64,000 bases of DNA from Pistricoccus aurantiacus. Its GTDB lineage: Bacteria; Pseudomonadota; Gammaproteobacteria; Pseudomonadales; Halomonadaceae. The stretch is taken from the NCBI RefSeq assembly GCF_007954585.1, contig NZ_CP042382.1, positions 1,922,001 through 1,986,000 of the forward strand, read 5' to 3'. The position numbers and the translations under genes were made by a program. Below the pieces are notes generated by a model, which searched no databases, was not told the DNA's origin, and saw only the letters and a list, made by a program, of their open reading frames with translations. Shown piece after piece: positions 44,922 through 54,257 of this stretch. Positions within the stretch are counted from its first letter, which is position 1. Every line of letters begins with the position of its first letter.

Positions 44922-45833
44922 ATGTCTTTGAAGAAATCCTTTTCCTTCGCGCATCCGCGTTACTGGCCTACCTGGCTCGCCATCGGTTTCATGTATGCGG
45001 GCGCCTGGCTGCCCTGGCGTCTCAAGTTGGGCGTGGGTCGCCTCATCGGTCTGGCGGCCTGGCGCTTCGCCAAGCGGCGTCGGCATATTACCGAAACCAA
45101 TCTGGAGCTCTGCTTTCCCGAAATGGACGAGCAGGCCCAGGCAGCGCTGGTCAAGCAGACCTTCATTGCCAACGGTATCGGCATTCTGGAAACCGCGACC
45201 GGTTGGTGTCGCGACCCGGAGCATCTGCGTCATCGCGTCACCTTCAAGGGTCGGGAACACATGGCCCGGGCGATGGCTCAGGGCAAGGGCGCGCTGATCA
45301 TCGGCATTCATTTTTCCACCCTGGATCTCGGCGGCGCCTTGCATTCCCTGTTCTTTCCCGCGGATGTGGTCTATCGCCCCCACGACAATGCCCTGTTCGA
45401 ACGTTTCATGACTCGGGCCCGCCGGCATATCTTCGGCGCCGCCATCGATCGCCATGATTTGCGCGGCGTGGTGCGCCGCATCAAGAGCGGTCACGCGGTC
45501 TGGTATTCCCCTGATCAGGATTTTGGCCGAGACGTCAGCGTGTTCGCGCCTTTCTTCGGTGTTCAAGCGGCCTCCATCAAGCTGACCGGCAAGATCGCTC
45601 GCATGACCGGCGCTCCGGTGATGCCACTGATCTTTCATCGCAACCCGGATAACCGCACCTATAGCCTGGAATATCTGCCGGCCCTCGAGAACTTTCCCAC
45701 CGGCGATGAAGCGAGCGATGCCGCGCGGATCAATCAGGTCATCGAGGCGGCGATTCGCAGGCATCCAGAGCAGTATCTGTGGCTGCATCGCCGCTTCAAG
45801 ACGCGGCCTCGCGGCGAAGCGGGATTTTATTGA
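44922..45833 (+). CDS. lpxL: Lipid A acyltransferase LpxL/HtrB-type
   Basis: A 303-residue inner-membrane enzyme that adds a secondary acyl chain (usually laurate) to Kdo2-lipid IVA. The catalytic HX4D motif is IGIHFSTLDLGG near residue 128, followed by YRPHDNALFERFMTRARR, WYSPDQDFGRDVSVFAPFFGV and the C-terminal PEQYLWLHRRFKTRP. An N-terminal hydrophobic segment anchors it. LpxM or LpxP cannot be excluded by eye. Confidence 0.9.
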   Translation: MSLKKSFSFAHPRYWPTWLAIGFMYAGAWLPWRLKLGVGRLIGLAAWRFAKRRRHITETNLELCFPEMDEQAQAALVKQTFIANGIGILETATGWCRDPEHLRHRVTFKGREHMARAMAQGKGALIIGIHFSTLDLGGALHSLFFPADVVYRPHDNALFERFMTRARRHIFGAAIDRHDLRGVVRRIKSGHAVWYSPDQDFGRDVSVFAPFFGVQAASIKLTGKIARMTGAPVMPLIFHRNPDNRTYSLEYLPALENFPTGDEASDAARINQVIEAAIRRHPEQYLWLHRRFKTRPRGEAGFY

Positions 45834-45875
45834 GTACAGGGCATAGGTCCATAGCGAAGCCATGGGAGAAAACGC

Positions 45876-47147
45876 ATGGAAGCGAATGTTTTCGTCGTGG
45901 CATTGGCGGTACTGGGGTTTGGACTGCTGGCGGGGCGTTTGCAAGGCACGCCCATCACCTTGCCCATGGTATTTACTACCGCCGGTATACTGCTGGGGCC
46001 GGGAATCCTGGGCATCGTCAATTTCGATGTGGAAAACGAGACCGTAAGCATTCTTGCGGAGGCGACCCTGGTGGTCGTGCTGTTTACCGATGCCTCGCGC
46101 ATGGAGCTGCGGGCAGTATGGAAAGAACACGATCTGGCGCTGCGGCTGTTGGGGTTTGGGCTACCCTTGGCGCTATTGATCGGTACCGGCGCGGGCTGGC
46201 TTCTGCTGCCGGAGCTTTCCTTGGGGGCGGTAGCCTTGCTGGCCGCCACCTTGGCACCAACGGACGCCGCCCTGGGGCAAGCCTTCGTCAGCAATGACGC
46301 CGTACCCAAACGTATTCGTCAGACCCTGAACGTGGAAAGCGGCCTCAACGATGGCCTGGCGGTGCCGTTCATTACCGTGCTGCTCGACGTGGCTCGCCAT
46401 GAAACCGGGTCTTTCGGCGGCTATGTGGCGTTGTTTATCGCGTTAGTGGGAATCGGCATGGCGGTGGGGGCGCTGACCGGCTGGCTTGGCGGCCGCGTGC
46501 TGGAATGGAGCGCCGGTCATGAATGGACCACGGATACCACGCAGCGCCTGACCACCATTTCCTTGGCGGCTATCGCCTATGCAGGAGCGGAACTCCTGGG
46601 CGGAAATGGTTTTGTAGCGGCTTTTACCGCCGGCTTGGCAGTGGGGACCTCGGCGCGTTCGCTCTTGCCGCGTACCACGGGTTTCGCCGAAGCGGAAGGG
46701 CAACTGCTGACGCTCATTACCTTTCTGCTGTTCGGCTCCTTTATGGCTATCGATATATTTGCCGATATTACCTGGCAAACCCTCTTCTATGCCTTGGTCA
46801 GTCTACTGTTGGTGCGCCCCATCGCGGTGGTTATTTCTCTCTGGGGCAGCGGTCTGGCGCCGGCCAGTATAGGTTTTATCGGCTGGGCCGGCCCCCGGGG
46901 GCTGGCTTCCATCGTCTACGCGGTCTTGATTGCGGAAGCGACCGATGTCCCGGGCGCCGAAGTGGTTTTCGCGGTTGCTGCCTGGACCATTTTACTGAGT
47001 ATCTATCTACACGGCGTGAGCGCGGCGCCCTTGAGCGCTCGCTATGGACAGTATATTACGCGGACTCAGCACCATAGCGCGCCGGAACATCAAGCAACAC
47101 TTTCGTTTCCAACGACGTTACCCGCTCAATCAAAGTTAAAAAAGTAG
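45876..47147 (+). CDS. CPA1-family cation:proton antiporter (NhaP-like)
   Basis: A 423-residue polytopic protein with 12-13 hydrophobic segments. Core motifs are LAATLAPTDAALGQAFV near residue 124, and VESGLNDGLAVPFITVLLDVA with its paired aspartate, typical of NhaP/NhaX exchangers. It probably expels Na+ or K+ in exchange for protons, a useful function in a halophile. There is no long regulatory C-terminal domain. The substrate is not predictable from sequence. Confidence 0.9.
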   Translation: MEANVFVVALAVLGFGLLAGRLQGTPITLPMVFTTAGILLGPGILGIVNFDVENETVSILAEATLVVVLFTDASRMELRAVWKEHDLALRLLGFGLPLALLIGTGAGWLLLPELSLGAVALLAATLAPTDAALGQAFVSNDAVPKRIRQTLNVESGLNDGLAVPFITVLLDVARHETGSFGGYVALFIALVGIGMAVGALTGWLGGRVLEWSAGHEWTTDTTQRLTTISLAAIAYAGAELLGGNGFVAAFTAGLAVGTSARSLLPRTTGFAEAEGQLLTLITFLLFGSFMAIDIFADITWQTLFYALVSLLLVRPIAVVISLWGSGLAPASIGFIGWAGPRGLASIVYAVLIAEATDVPGAEVVFAVAAWTILLSIYLHGVSAAPLSARYGQYITRTQHHSAPEHQATLSFPTTLPAQSKLKK

Positions 47148-47304
47148 TACAAGAAAACGTTTTGCCTGGAGTCTCGAGTAAGTCATTTTTGATAGCTGTA
47201 TCCTGCTTAAGAAAATTCGCATTTTACTATTGACGCAGTGGCCTACGTGAACAAGCATGAATAAGCATCGAAGATGATCAGCTGTCGAGAAAAAGGAGAA
47301 TTTC

Positions 47305-47460
47305 ATGTTAGGCAACGCGCTGATATTTCTGATTATTGCTATCGTCGCGGCGGTGCTGGGTTTCGGAGGGATTTCCGGAATTGCTGCCACTATCGCAAAA
47401 ATCCTGTTCGTGCTCTTTCTTATCCTGTTTGTGGTATCGCTGATACGCGGGCGGCGCTGA
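47305..47460 (+). CDS. DUF1328 (YtjA-like) small membrane protein
   Basis: A 51-residue protein, [20 protein letters not shown] at the start, then [14 protein letters not shown] and a second hydrophobic segment ending LIRGRR. This is the DUF1328 pattern of two transmembrane segments around G-x-S-G-I-A. AAAGGAG lies just upstream of the ATG. E. coli YtjA is a stress-associated small protein; the exact function is unknown. It sits in a 157-base gap that otherwise shows no gene, and converges with the DUF2254 gene. Confidence 0.9.
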   Translation: MLGNALIFLIIAIVAAVLGFGGISGIAATIAKILFVLFLILFVVSLIRGRR

Positions 47461-47483
47461 CGACTCGCACCACGAATGGACAC

Positions 47484-48848
47484 TTAATCTTTCTCGGTGG
47501 GCAGCGTTATCGGCAATTTCAAACGATGCTCGCCGCTATTCAAGCGCTCCTGTATAAACTGCCTATCCAGGGAATCCTGGGTAAGTGACGCCAGGACCGC
47601 GATCACGCGATCCGCATGTCCCTGAATGGCGTCAAGATCATCATGCTTGGCGAAGTTCGATAATGTCTTCAACGCTTTCAGTAGCGCCAGGTTGATACTG
47701 ATGTCTTCCTTGCCATAGTGCAGGATGGGCGTAAAAAGTCGATAGAGCAGGCTGTCGAAGCGTTGTGTTTTCCAGGTCACGCGAGTATGCCCTCGATCGT
47801 CAACCAAAATATTGCTGGGTTCCAGCTTCAGACGCCTTGCCAACAATTCCGTCAGTTGATGAATGCATAGCCGCGCGATGCCAGGTTCGTTGATACCGGG
47901 AGAAAGCCCCTTGATGGCAATTTCCATCAGCTGGGTCAGCCCGTTGATGTAAAGGTCCTCGACGGACTCTCCCTGCACATAGGTCAGTGTTGTCAGCACC
48001 GCGGTACGGAATTCCTCATCGATCTTGTCTGCGTCGGGCGTCGCCGCGTCGTCGTTATCTTCCATCTCCACCTTGAATAGGGGAAAGTCCACGACGGTGT
48101 AGTCGCCGAAGGTGAAGTTGAGATGGATCACCGCGCCGACCTCTTCCGCAAGCTTCGCCAGTTTTTCGAGATCCACCTGTTGGATATAGCCGCTCTGGTG
48201 CGCGTTGATAAGATAATGTCGATTCTGGATATGTGGATGGGCGCCCAGGTGTCGCCAGCGAGGGGAGTCCATCAACGATCGCACTTTTTCAAGGGAGTCC
48301 TTGGTGGATTGATGAAGCCCCTGGGTCACCGCGTTGATTTGCACGGACTGAGAAACGCTGTGGATGAAATAGACAAACAGTCCCAGGCAGTGAACCACCA
48401 TGGCGACGCCTAGATACACTCCGAGAGAACGCCATAGGGTGGGAGTTTCTCCCTTGAAAGGCACCATCAGAAGAATCAGTACGAACAGGATGGTGCCGAG
48501 ATAGTGTCCCAGTACACGCTGGTGCTCCCGTTTGCTGACCAAGCCAAACACCAGTTTTTGCGAAAAGCTGCTTCCCGCCTGGGAGAGCACTGTCATGACC
48601 ATGGAAAAACTGAAGACCATCAGCGAAATCATGCCGGCGATCAGTGTCGATAGCAGTGACCGCGCGGTGCCTGGATCCTTGAAGTCCAGCCACTCGAGAA
48701 AGCCCGGCAGAGTATCGTTGTCTATATTGGGTACTACTGCCAATAACCCGAGAAGTAAATAGGCAACGGCCAGTAAACTGGGCAGGAAGGCGATGCTTTG
48801 CCGATAGCGTCTGAGCAATCGGATGGGATGGAAAAATTGTGAGAGCAT
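47484..48848 (-). CDS. DUF2254 membrane protein
   Basis: A 454-residue protein with four N-terminal hydrophobic segments (including LPSLLAVAYLLLGLLAVVPNID, MISLMVFSFSMVMTVLSQAGSSFSQKLV and TILFVLILLMVPF) and a long soluble C-terminal domain with SPGINEPGIARLCIHQL-type and YGKEDISINLALLKALKTL motifs of DUF2254. Function is unknown. ATG 48848 is preferred (AAGGAT eight bases upstream); the frame is open to 48902. Confidence 0.85.
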   Translation of the reverse strand: MLSQFFHPIRLLRRYRQSIAFLPSLLAVAYLLLGLLAVVPNIDNDTLPGFLEWLDFKDPGTARSLLSTLIAGMISLMVFSFSMVMTVLSQAGSSFSQKLVFGLVSKREHQRVLGHYLGTILFVLILLMVPFKGETPTLWRSLGVYLGVAMVVHCLGLFVYFIHSVSQSVQINAVTQGLHQSTKDSLEKVRSLMDSPRWRHLGAHPHIQNRHYLINAHQSGYIQQVDLEKLAKLAEEVGAVIHLNFTFGDYTVVDFPLFKVEMEDNDDAATPDADKIDEEFRTAVLTTLTYVQGESVEDLYINGLTQLMEIAIKGLSPGINEPGIARLCIHQLTELLARRLKLEPSNILVDDRGHTRVTWKTQRFDSLLYRLFTPILHYGKEDISINLALLKALKTLSNFAKHDDLDAIQGHADRVIAVLASLTQDSLDRQFIQERLNSGEHRLKLPITLPTEKD

Positions 48849-48906
48849 CGCGATATCCTTGGAGGCAGGTTTTCTTATGACGTGTTGCGACGCGCCTTGC
48901 AAGACG

Positions 48907-48944
48907 AAAAAAGCCCTTGATCGTTGACGAGAAAGGGCTTTTTT
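48907..48944 (-). terminator. Terminator after ettA
   Basis: Stem AAAAAAGCCCTT / AAGGGCTTTTTT around a short loop: a bidirectional-looking, T-rich hairpin. On the minus strand it lies 62 bases after the ettA stop. Confidence 0.85.
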
Positions 48945-49005
48945 CAGTACGTAGCTGGGCTCAAGCCATTGGCCTAGTCCTTGCTATCGGGATACCTATC
49001 AATTA

Positions 49006-50667
49006 CTAGGCATCGATACGTTTATACTTCATGCGATGCGGGGTGTCGTTGCCGACCCGCTTCCTGTGATCTTCCTGATACTCCGTGTAGTTGCCTTCGA
49101 AGAAGACCACCTGGGATTCGCCCTCGAACGCCAAGATATGGGTGGCGATACGATCCAGAAACCAGCGATCGTGGGAGATCACCAGGGCGCAGCCGGGAAA
49201 GGCCAGCAAGGCTTCTTCCAAGGCACGTAGGGTTTCGATATCCAGGTCGTTGGAAGGCTCGTCGAGCAGCAGCACGTTAGCGCCTTGCTTTAAGGTCTGG
49301 GCCAGCTGCAGACGACCGCGCTCACCCCCGGAAAGGTCCGCCAGGCGCTTCTGCTGATCGTTGCCCTTGAAGTTGAAACGCCCCACGTAGGCGCGGGACG
49401 ACACTTCATAGCCGTTGATATTGAGCATGTCCTGACCGTCGGAGACCGCTTCCCACACGGTCTGCTTGTTGTCCAGCGCATCCCGAAGCTGCTCGACATA
49501 GGCGATATGCACCGTGTCTCCGATCACCACCTCGCCTTCGTTCGGCTGCTCCTGCTTCGTGATCAGCTTGAAAAGCGTCGATTTACCCGCCCCGTTGGGG
49601 CCGACGATACCGACGAGGGCACCCTGAGGGATCGTGAAGCTCAGATTCTCGTAAAGGAGCTTGTCATCGAAACGCTTGGCGACGTCGTGAAACTCGATGA
49701 CCTTGTCACCAAGCCGCGGGCCGGGCGGAATATAGATCTCGTTGGTTTCGTTGCGCTTCTGGAAGTCCCCGGACTGCATCTCCTCGAAACGACTGAGGCG
49801 TGCCTTGCTCTTGGCCTGGCGGCCCTTGGCGTTGGAGCGCACCCACTCGAGCTCGTGCTTGATGGCCTTCTGACGCGAGGCTTCCGCCTTTGCCTCTTGC
49901 TCCAGGCGCTTTTCCTTGGATTCGAGCCACTGAGAATAATTGCCCTCGAAGGGAATGCCGTGGCCGCGGTCGAGTTCGAGAATCCAGCCGGCCACGTTGT
50001 CGAGAAAGTAACGATCGTGGGTAATCGCCACCACGGTGCCCGGATAATCGTGCAGAAAGCGCTCCAGCCAGGCCACGGATTCCGCGTCCAGATGGTTAGT
50101 GGGCTCGTCCAGCAGCAGCATGTCCGGGCTTGCCAACAAAAGCCGGCAAAGCGCCACGCGCCGGCGCTCGCCGCCGGAAAGATTGCCCACCTGGGCATCC
50201 CAGGGTGGCAGGCGCAGCGCTTCCGCCGCGACTTCCAGCTTGCGCTCCAGATTATGCGCGTCCGCCGCCTCGATCAGATTCTCGAGCTTGGCCTGCTCCG
50301 TGGCCAGGGCGTCGAAATCCGCGTCCGGCTCCGCGTAGGCGGCGTAGACTGCGTCGAGCTTCTGCTGGGCTTCCTTGATTTCCGCCAATGCCTCTTCGAC
50401 GGTCTCGCGCACGTTCTTGTCGTCGTCGAGCTGGGGTTCCTGGGGCAGATAGCCGATGTTGATACCCGGCATGGGTCGCGCTTCGCCGTTATATTCCGTG
50501 TCGACCCCGGCCATGATGCGCAGCAGGGTGGATTTGCCGGCGCCGTTGAGGCCCAGCACGCCGATCTTGGCGCCGGGAAAGAAGGACAGCGAGATATCCT
50601 TGAGGATCTCGCGTTTGGGGGGCACGATCTTGCCCACCCGATTCATGGTGTAGACGTATTGCGCCAT
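49006..50667 (-). CDS. ettA: Energy-dependent translational throttle protein EttA
   Basis: A 553-residue ABC-F ATPase that binds the ribosomal E site and gates translation by energy charge. It has two ABC domains: Walker A LNGAGKSTLLRIM near residue 40 and PNGAGKSTLFKLI near 356, signatures NLSGGERRRVALCRLLL and DLSGGERGRLQLAQTLK, and Walker B LLLDEPTNHLDAES and LLLDEPSNDLDIET. The interdomain linker and the EttA-like C-terminus (YKRIDA) are present. It is transcribed alone, with a hairpin terminator. Confidence 0.96.
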   Translation of the reverse strand: MAQYVYTMNRVGKIVPPKREILKDISLSFFPGAKIGVLGLNGAGKSTLLRIMAGVDTEYNGEARPMPGINIGYLPQEPQLDDDKNVRETVEEALAEIKEAQQKLDAVYAAYAEPDADFDALATEQAKLENLIEAADAHNLERKLEVAAEALRLPPWDAQVGNLSGGERRRVALCRLLLASPDMLLLDEPTNHLDAESVAWLERFLHDYPGTVVAITHDRYFLDNVAGWILELDRGHGIPFEGNYSQWLESKEKRLEQEAKAEASRQKAIKHELEWVRSNAKGRQAKSKARLSRFEEMQSGDFQKRNETNEIYIPPGPRLGDKVIEFHDVAKRFDDKLLYENLSFTIPQGALVGIVGPNGAGKSTLFKLITKQEQPNEGEVVIGDTVHIAYVEQLRDALDNKQTVWEAVSDGQDMLNINGYEVSSRAYVGRFNFKGNDQQKRLADLSGGERGRLQLAQTLKQGANVLLLDEPSNDLDIETLRALEEALLAFPGCALVISHDRWFLDRIATHILAFEGESQVVFFEGNYTEYQEDHRKRVGNDTPHRMKYKRIDA

Positions 50668-50775
50668 GGAAATCCATCAGGTTAGGAGTTTGCGTGGCCA
50701 TGATGATAGTGGCCACGCGGAAGAAAGGCCAGTTTGGACAGCGGATATGAAGGGGCTTGCAGCGCTGTCGGGGCG

Positions 50776-50988
50776 TTATTCTTCTTCCTCGTCGTCCAGC
50801 AGCCAGCTGTCCTCGATATGGCGTTTCAGCCGTCGCTCCTCGAGCCAATGCTCGACCTGCCGCCTGGCGCGTAATGTGTCCGCCCGAGAACCGGTGCGGA
50901 CTGGGGTAGTGTAGTCGTCGTCATTGACGGCAGCATCGTAGTCCTGCTCGTCGTTCGTTGAATCGTTCAGGGAATAGTCTCGGCCCAT
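50776..50988 (-). CDS. Small acidic PA3496-like protein
   Basis: A 70-residue protein with an acidic N-terminus (DEQDYDAAVNDDDYTTPVRTGSRADTLRARRQVEHWLEERRLKRHIEDSWLL read in parts) and a basic amphipathic middle; the SRADTLRARR and LEERRLKR blocks match small proteins of the PA3496 group. ATG 50988 has GGGAGG seven bases upstream; the frame is open to 51003. It has no signal peptide or membrane segment that I can see. Function unknown. Confidence 0.7.
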   Translation of the reverse strand: MGRDYSLNDSTNDEQDYDAAVNDDDYTTPVRTGSRADTLRARRQVEHWLEERRLKRHIEDSWLLDDEEEE

Positions 50989-51122
50989 GCGATTGCCTCC
51001 CATGATCCATTAGTGATGTACCGCTTGACGGTTTAGAGACGGCGTCTTTGCGCCTTGGATGTCTCCTCGCTATATAACGGCATCTCTCCATCAAGACAAT
51101 AGGGTGGGCAAGAAAATTATTG

Positions 51123-51548
51123 TCATTTGGCGCTCTTGAGGCGCTCGAGTTCCTTCAGCGCCTCGACACGCTCGGTCACGTCCTTCTGCACGCCCAGATA
51201 ATAGGTCAGATTATCTTCTTCATTGTGCATGGGCGTCACCGAGAGTTCGTTGTAGAAAAGCGTGCCATCCTTACGATAATTACGCAGTACCTCTCGGCAG
51301 GCCTGACCCGCCTTGAGAGCGGCTCGCAGTCGATCCAGGCCGGGCTGGTCACGATCGCCGTTCTGCAGGAAACGGCAGTCTCGGTAGAGGATCTCATCGA
51401 TGCTGTAGCCGGTGAGACGCTCGAAGCCCTGATTGACGTAGATAAGGATATGCTCGTCACCCTCCTGCTCGGCCACGACGATGCCGTCTTCCGAGGCATC
51501 GACAATGCGTTCCAACAGCTCGGCGTTGATCATGGCGGGTCGTTTCAT
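51123..51548 (-). CDS. Short LOV-domain photoreceptor (PAS)
   Basis: A 141-residue stand-alone LOV protein. The core is DCRFLQNGDRDQ near residue 60, holding the photoactive cysteine of the usual NCRFLQ motif (Asn replaced by Asp). It is preceded by VDASEDGIVVAEQ and ILIYVNQGFERLTGYSIDEIL, and followed by CREVLRNYRKDGTLFYNELSVTP and YYLGVQKDVTERVE, with a short C-terminal helix (ALKELERLKSAK). The sequence is very like the short Pseudomonas putida LOV proteins, which carry the same DCRFLQ form. FMN binding and blue-light adduct formation are expected. ATG 51548 has AGGAA upstream; the frame is open to 51677. Confidence 0.9.
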   Translation of the reverse strand: MKRPAMINAELLERIVDASEDGIVVAEQEGDEHILIYVNQGFERLTGYSIDEILYRDCRFLQNGDRDQPGLDRLRAALKAGQACREVLRNYRKDGTLFYNELSVTPMHNEEDNLTYYLGVQKDVTERVEALKELERLKSAK

Positions 51549-51624
51549 GCGCGGTGTTCCTGTCGAGACCTGAAGGACGAAGCGTTGTGATACAGCATGG
51601 CTAGCCCCTCGATGTATTTCAATG

Positions 51625-52941
51625 CTAATGCTCCACTTCCGGCAAACGTTGTGCGCTGGCCGCCGCCGCCAGGGCAAACCCCGCCAGCACCAGCAGCAGC
51701 CAGGAAGTCCCCATCACCTGAGCCAGGCCGCCCAGTACCGCTCCCAGCAGCAGCATCAGGACTCCGGTCAGGGTATTGGAAAGTGCCACGTAGAGCGCGC
51801 GATTCTCGCTGTCCGCCATGTCAACTACATAGGTCTTGCGGCCCAGGCGAACCCCGGCGTGAGCGATCACAAGAAGCCCGTAGACGATGGCGAAGGGCCA
51901 GACCGTTTCACTCCAGGCGCCGGGCAGCCAGGGAAGGCTCGCTGCCAGGCCGCAGCAGATTGCCGCGCCGAGCCCGGCATCGCGCATGACCCGGCGACTG
52001 GATACGTCCGATCGCTTGCCCCATATTGGATTGGCAACCAACCCGGCAAGCCCGGAAATGACGATCAGTATGCCAAGGCCCCCCAGATCGTCGCCGCTTT
52101 GCCGCTCTCCCAGCAGAGCGATATAAGGCAGAGCCAGGGCGCTGGAAAGCAGCAGCGCCCGAGACAGATTGAAATGCAGGAAATCTCGGTCTCGACGTAA
52201 CAGGAAAACGCCTTGCTTGATGGAATCCCAGGCGTTGGCGCCTCCTTGTGTCGCCCCGGGTTGCTCCTTGATGCTCGCGGCGAAAGCCGCGTTCAGCGCC
52301 CAGCCCAAGGCGGCAATGCCAAGCAGTATGGCCAGGGCCAACTGCCCGGGCTGATCGTCGAACAGCATCAGCACGCCGCCGGCGGCCAGAGTGACGCCAC
52401 TGGCGATACTGCCGCTCCAGCCCATCAGGGTACCGCGACGCTGCTTGGCGATGGTCTTGCCCATCACGTCCTTGGTAGCGATGGAAGAAAGGCCCCGCGC
52501 CAGGGAAAGCAAGACCAGCGCCGCCAGCACCAGAGCGCCGCCGACGCTTCCTTTACCCAGCCAGGCGAGGATTGCCAGGCAGCCCGCAGCCAGCGCTTGA
52601 ACCGTGCCGCCCAGCACCCAGACCCATTTGCGCACGGGTTGCTGACGCAAATAACCCGCCACGAACAGCTGAGGCAGCAGGGCGCCAGCCTCGCGAATCG
52701 GTACCAGCAGGCCCACCATCCAAAGCGGCGCGCCGATGCTGCCTAATAGCCAGGGCAGTACCAGTCGCGCGCTGGATAGCTCGTCCGCCAGTTTGGTTCC
52801 CAGGGAAGCGCAAAGGTGACGCAGAAAGTTTTCCGGCTGGACATCGCAGGCTTCCTCGGGAATGTCCTTGCACATTCGGCTGTCTTCGTCGCCGGTCAGT
52901 TTCTCGAACAGGCGGGTCTGAGTGATTTCACGGGTGGCCAT
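51625..52941 (-). CDS. Major facilitator superfamily transporter
   Basis: A 438-residue protein with about twelve hydrophobic segments and a cytosolic N-terminus of about 55 residues. Family-type loops are seen (GYLRQQPVRKWVW, GKTIAKQRRGTLMGWSGSIASG, GRKTYVVDMADSENRALYVALSNTLTGVLML). Substrate cannot be predicted. It is separated from the LOV gene by 76 bases on the same strand. Confidence 0.85.
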   Translation of the reverse strand: MATREITQTRLFEKLTGDEDSRMCKDIPEEACDVQPENFLRHLCASLGTKLADELSSARLVLPWLLGSIGAPLWMVGLLVPIREAGALLPQLFVAGYLRQQPVRKWVWVLGGTVQALAAGCLAILAWLGKGSVGGALVLAALVLLSLARGLSSIATKDVMGKTIAKQRRGTLMGWSGSIASGVTLAAGGVLMLFDDQPGQLALAILLGIAALGWALNAAFAASIKEQPGATQGGANAWDSIKQGVFLLRRDRDFLHFNLSRALLLSSALALPYIALLGERQSGDDLGGLGILIVISGLAGLVANPIWGKRSDVSSRRVMRDAGLGAAICCGLAASLPWLPGAWSETVWPFAIVYGLLVIAHAGVRLGRKTYVVDMADSENRALYVALSNTLTGVLMLLLGAVLGGLAQVMGTSWLLLVLAGFALAAAASAQRLPEVEH

Positions 52942-53042
52942 GCGCCCTTCCTTGCTTGCTGTCGGAGGATCATCGGACAGGTTAGGGGGGAATGACGTGA
53001 CTTGCTATGATGCGGCTCACATGTCCATCAGGGAATCGCTTC

Positions 53043-53312
53043 ATGGCTCGCGTTCGTATTCATTACTGCACTCAGTGCCAGTGGCTGCTGCGCGCCGGCT
53101 GGTATGCTCAGGAATTGCTTTCCACTTTTGGTGAAGACCTGGAGGAAGTCGCGCTGGTGCCTAGCCACGGCGGGCACTTCGAAGTCTTATATGAAGATAA
53201 AGTGATATGGGAACGCAAGCGCGACGGCGGTTTTCCCGACGTCAAGACCCTCAAGCGACTGGTGCGCGACCGGCTCGATCCTGGCCGCGACCTGGGCCAT
53301 ATCGACCGCTAG
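53043..53312 (+). CDS. SelT/SelW/SelH-like (Rdx) selenoprotein W homologue
   Basis: An 89-residue thioredoxin-fold protein. The CxxC-type motif is HYCTQCQWLLRAGWYAQELL at residue 8, with cysteine in place of selenocysteine, and the C-terminal GGHFEVLYEDKVIWERKRDGGFPDVKTLKRLVRDRL completes the family pattern. It is likely a redox protein. It is a few bases before a DMT transporter on the same strand. Confidence 0.9.
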   Translation: MARVRIHYCTQCQWLLRAGWYAQELLSTFGEDLEEVALVPSHGGHFEVLYEDKVIWERKRDGGFPDVKTLKRLVRDRLDPGRDLGHIDR

Positions 53313-53328
53313 CGTTCAAGGTGTGCAG

Positions 53329-54216
53329 ATGACACAGGATCAAAGAGCTATCGGTTTCGGACTGGGAGCGGTGGCACTGTGGTCGACCGTGGCCACCGCA
53401 TTCAAGATCGCGCTCGGCCAGATGACGCCGCTGGAACTGATCTGGCTGGCAGTGCTGGTGTCCTGGGCCTTGATGGGCGCCCTGGTGATACGTCAGGGGG
53501 AGTTCGCCCAGGCCCTCAGACGAGGCTGGCGCACCGCCCTGTGGGCAGGGTTGATGAATCCGGTCGGCTACTATCTGGTGCTGTTCGCCGCCTACGATCG
53601 GCTGCCGGGTCAGGAAGCCATGGCGCTGAACTATACCTGGGCGCTGGCCATGGCGTTTCTCGCCGTGCCGATTCTCGGCCAGCGCCTGACCCTGATCGAC
53701 ATCCTCGCCGGGCTGATCGCCTACGCCGGGGTCTGGACCATCGCCACCCGAGGCGCGGTGTTCGACGTCGCCTTCGCCGATCCGCTAGGGGTGGCCTTTG
53801 CGCTGGTTTCCACTCTGCTCTGGGCGTTGTACTGGCTGTTCAATACCCGAGACTCACGCCCCGCCCTGATCGCCCAGTGGCAGAATTTCAGCGTCGGCCT
53901 GCCGGTACTGACGCTGATGCTGCTGCTCGGTCCCGGGTTTCAGTGGCATGGCCCGCTGGCCCTGGGTGCGGGCATTTACGTGGGGCTGTTCGAGATGGGT
54001 ATCGCTTTCATCCTCTGGCAGCTGGCGGTCAGAGGCGTTTCCCGCACCGCCAAGGTATCCAACCTGATCTTTCTCTCACCGCCGGTCTCCCTGCTGTTGC
54101 TGCATTTTGTGATCGGCGAGCCCATCCTGCCCTCGACCCTGATCGGCCTGATGTTGATTCTCGGCGGGTTGGGATTGCAGCAGCGTCAGAAAGCGCCAGC
54201 GTCGGCCAAGGCCTAA
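53329..54216 (+). CDS. EamA/DMT-family transporter
   Basis: A 295-residue membrane protein with ten hydrophobic segments in two EamA repeats; GFGLGAVALWSTVATAFKIALGQMTPLELIWLAV at the start and LNYTWALAMAFLAVPILGQRL and FLSPPVSLLLLHFVIGEPILPSTLIGLMLILGGLGLQ mark the repeats. Substrate unknown. ATG 53329 has AAGGTG just upstream; a GTG two codons earlier is possible. Confidence 0.88.
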   Translation: MTQDQRAIGFGLGAVALWSTVATAFKIALGQMTPLELIWLAVLVSWALMGALVIRQGEFAQALRRGWRTALWAGLMNPVGYYLVLFAAYDRLPGQEAMALNYTWALAMAFLAVPILGQRLTLIDILAGLIAYAGVWTIATRGAVFDVAFADPLGVAFALVSTLLWALYWLFNTRDSRPALIAQWQNFSVGLPVLTLMLLLGPGFQWHGPLALGAGIYVGLFEMGIAFILWQLAVRGVSRTAKVSNLIFLSPPVSLLLLHFVIGEPILPSTLIGLMLILGGLGLQQRQKAPASAKA

Positions 54217-54257
54217 GAGTAAAAGGCGACGAAGATGGAAAGACGAGAGGCGACCCG

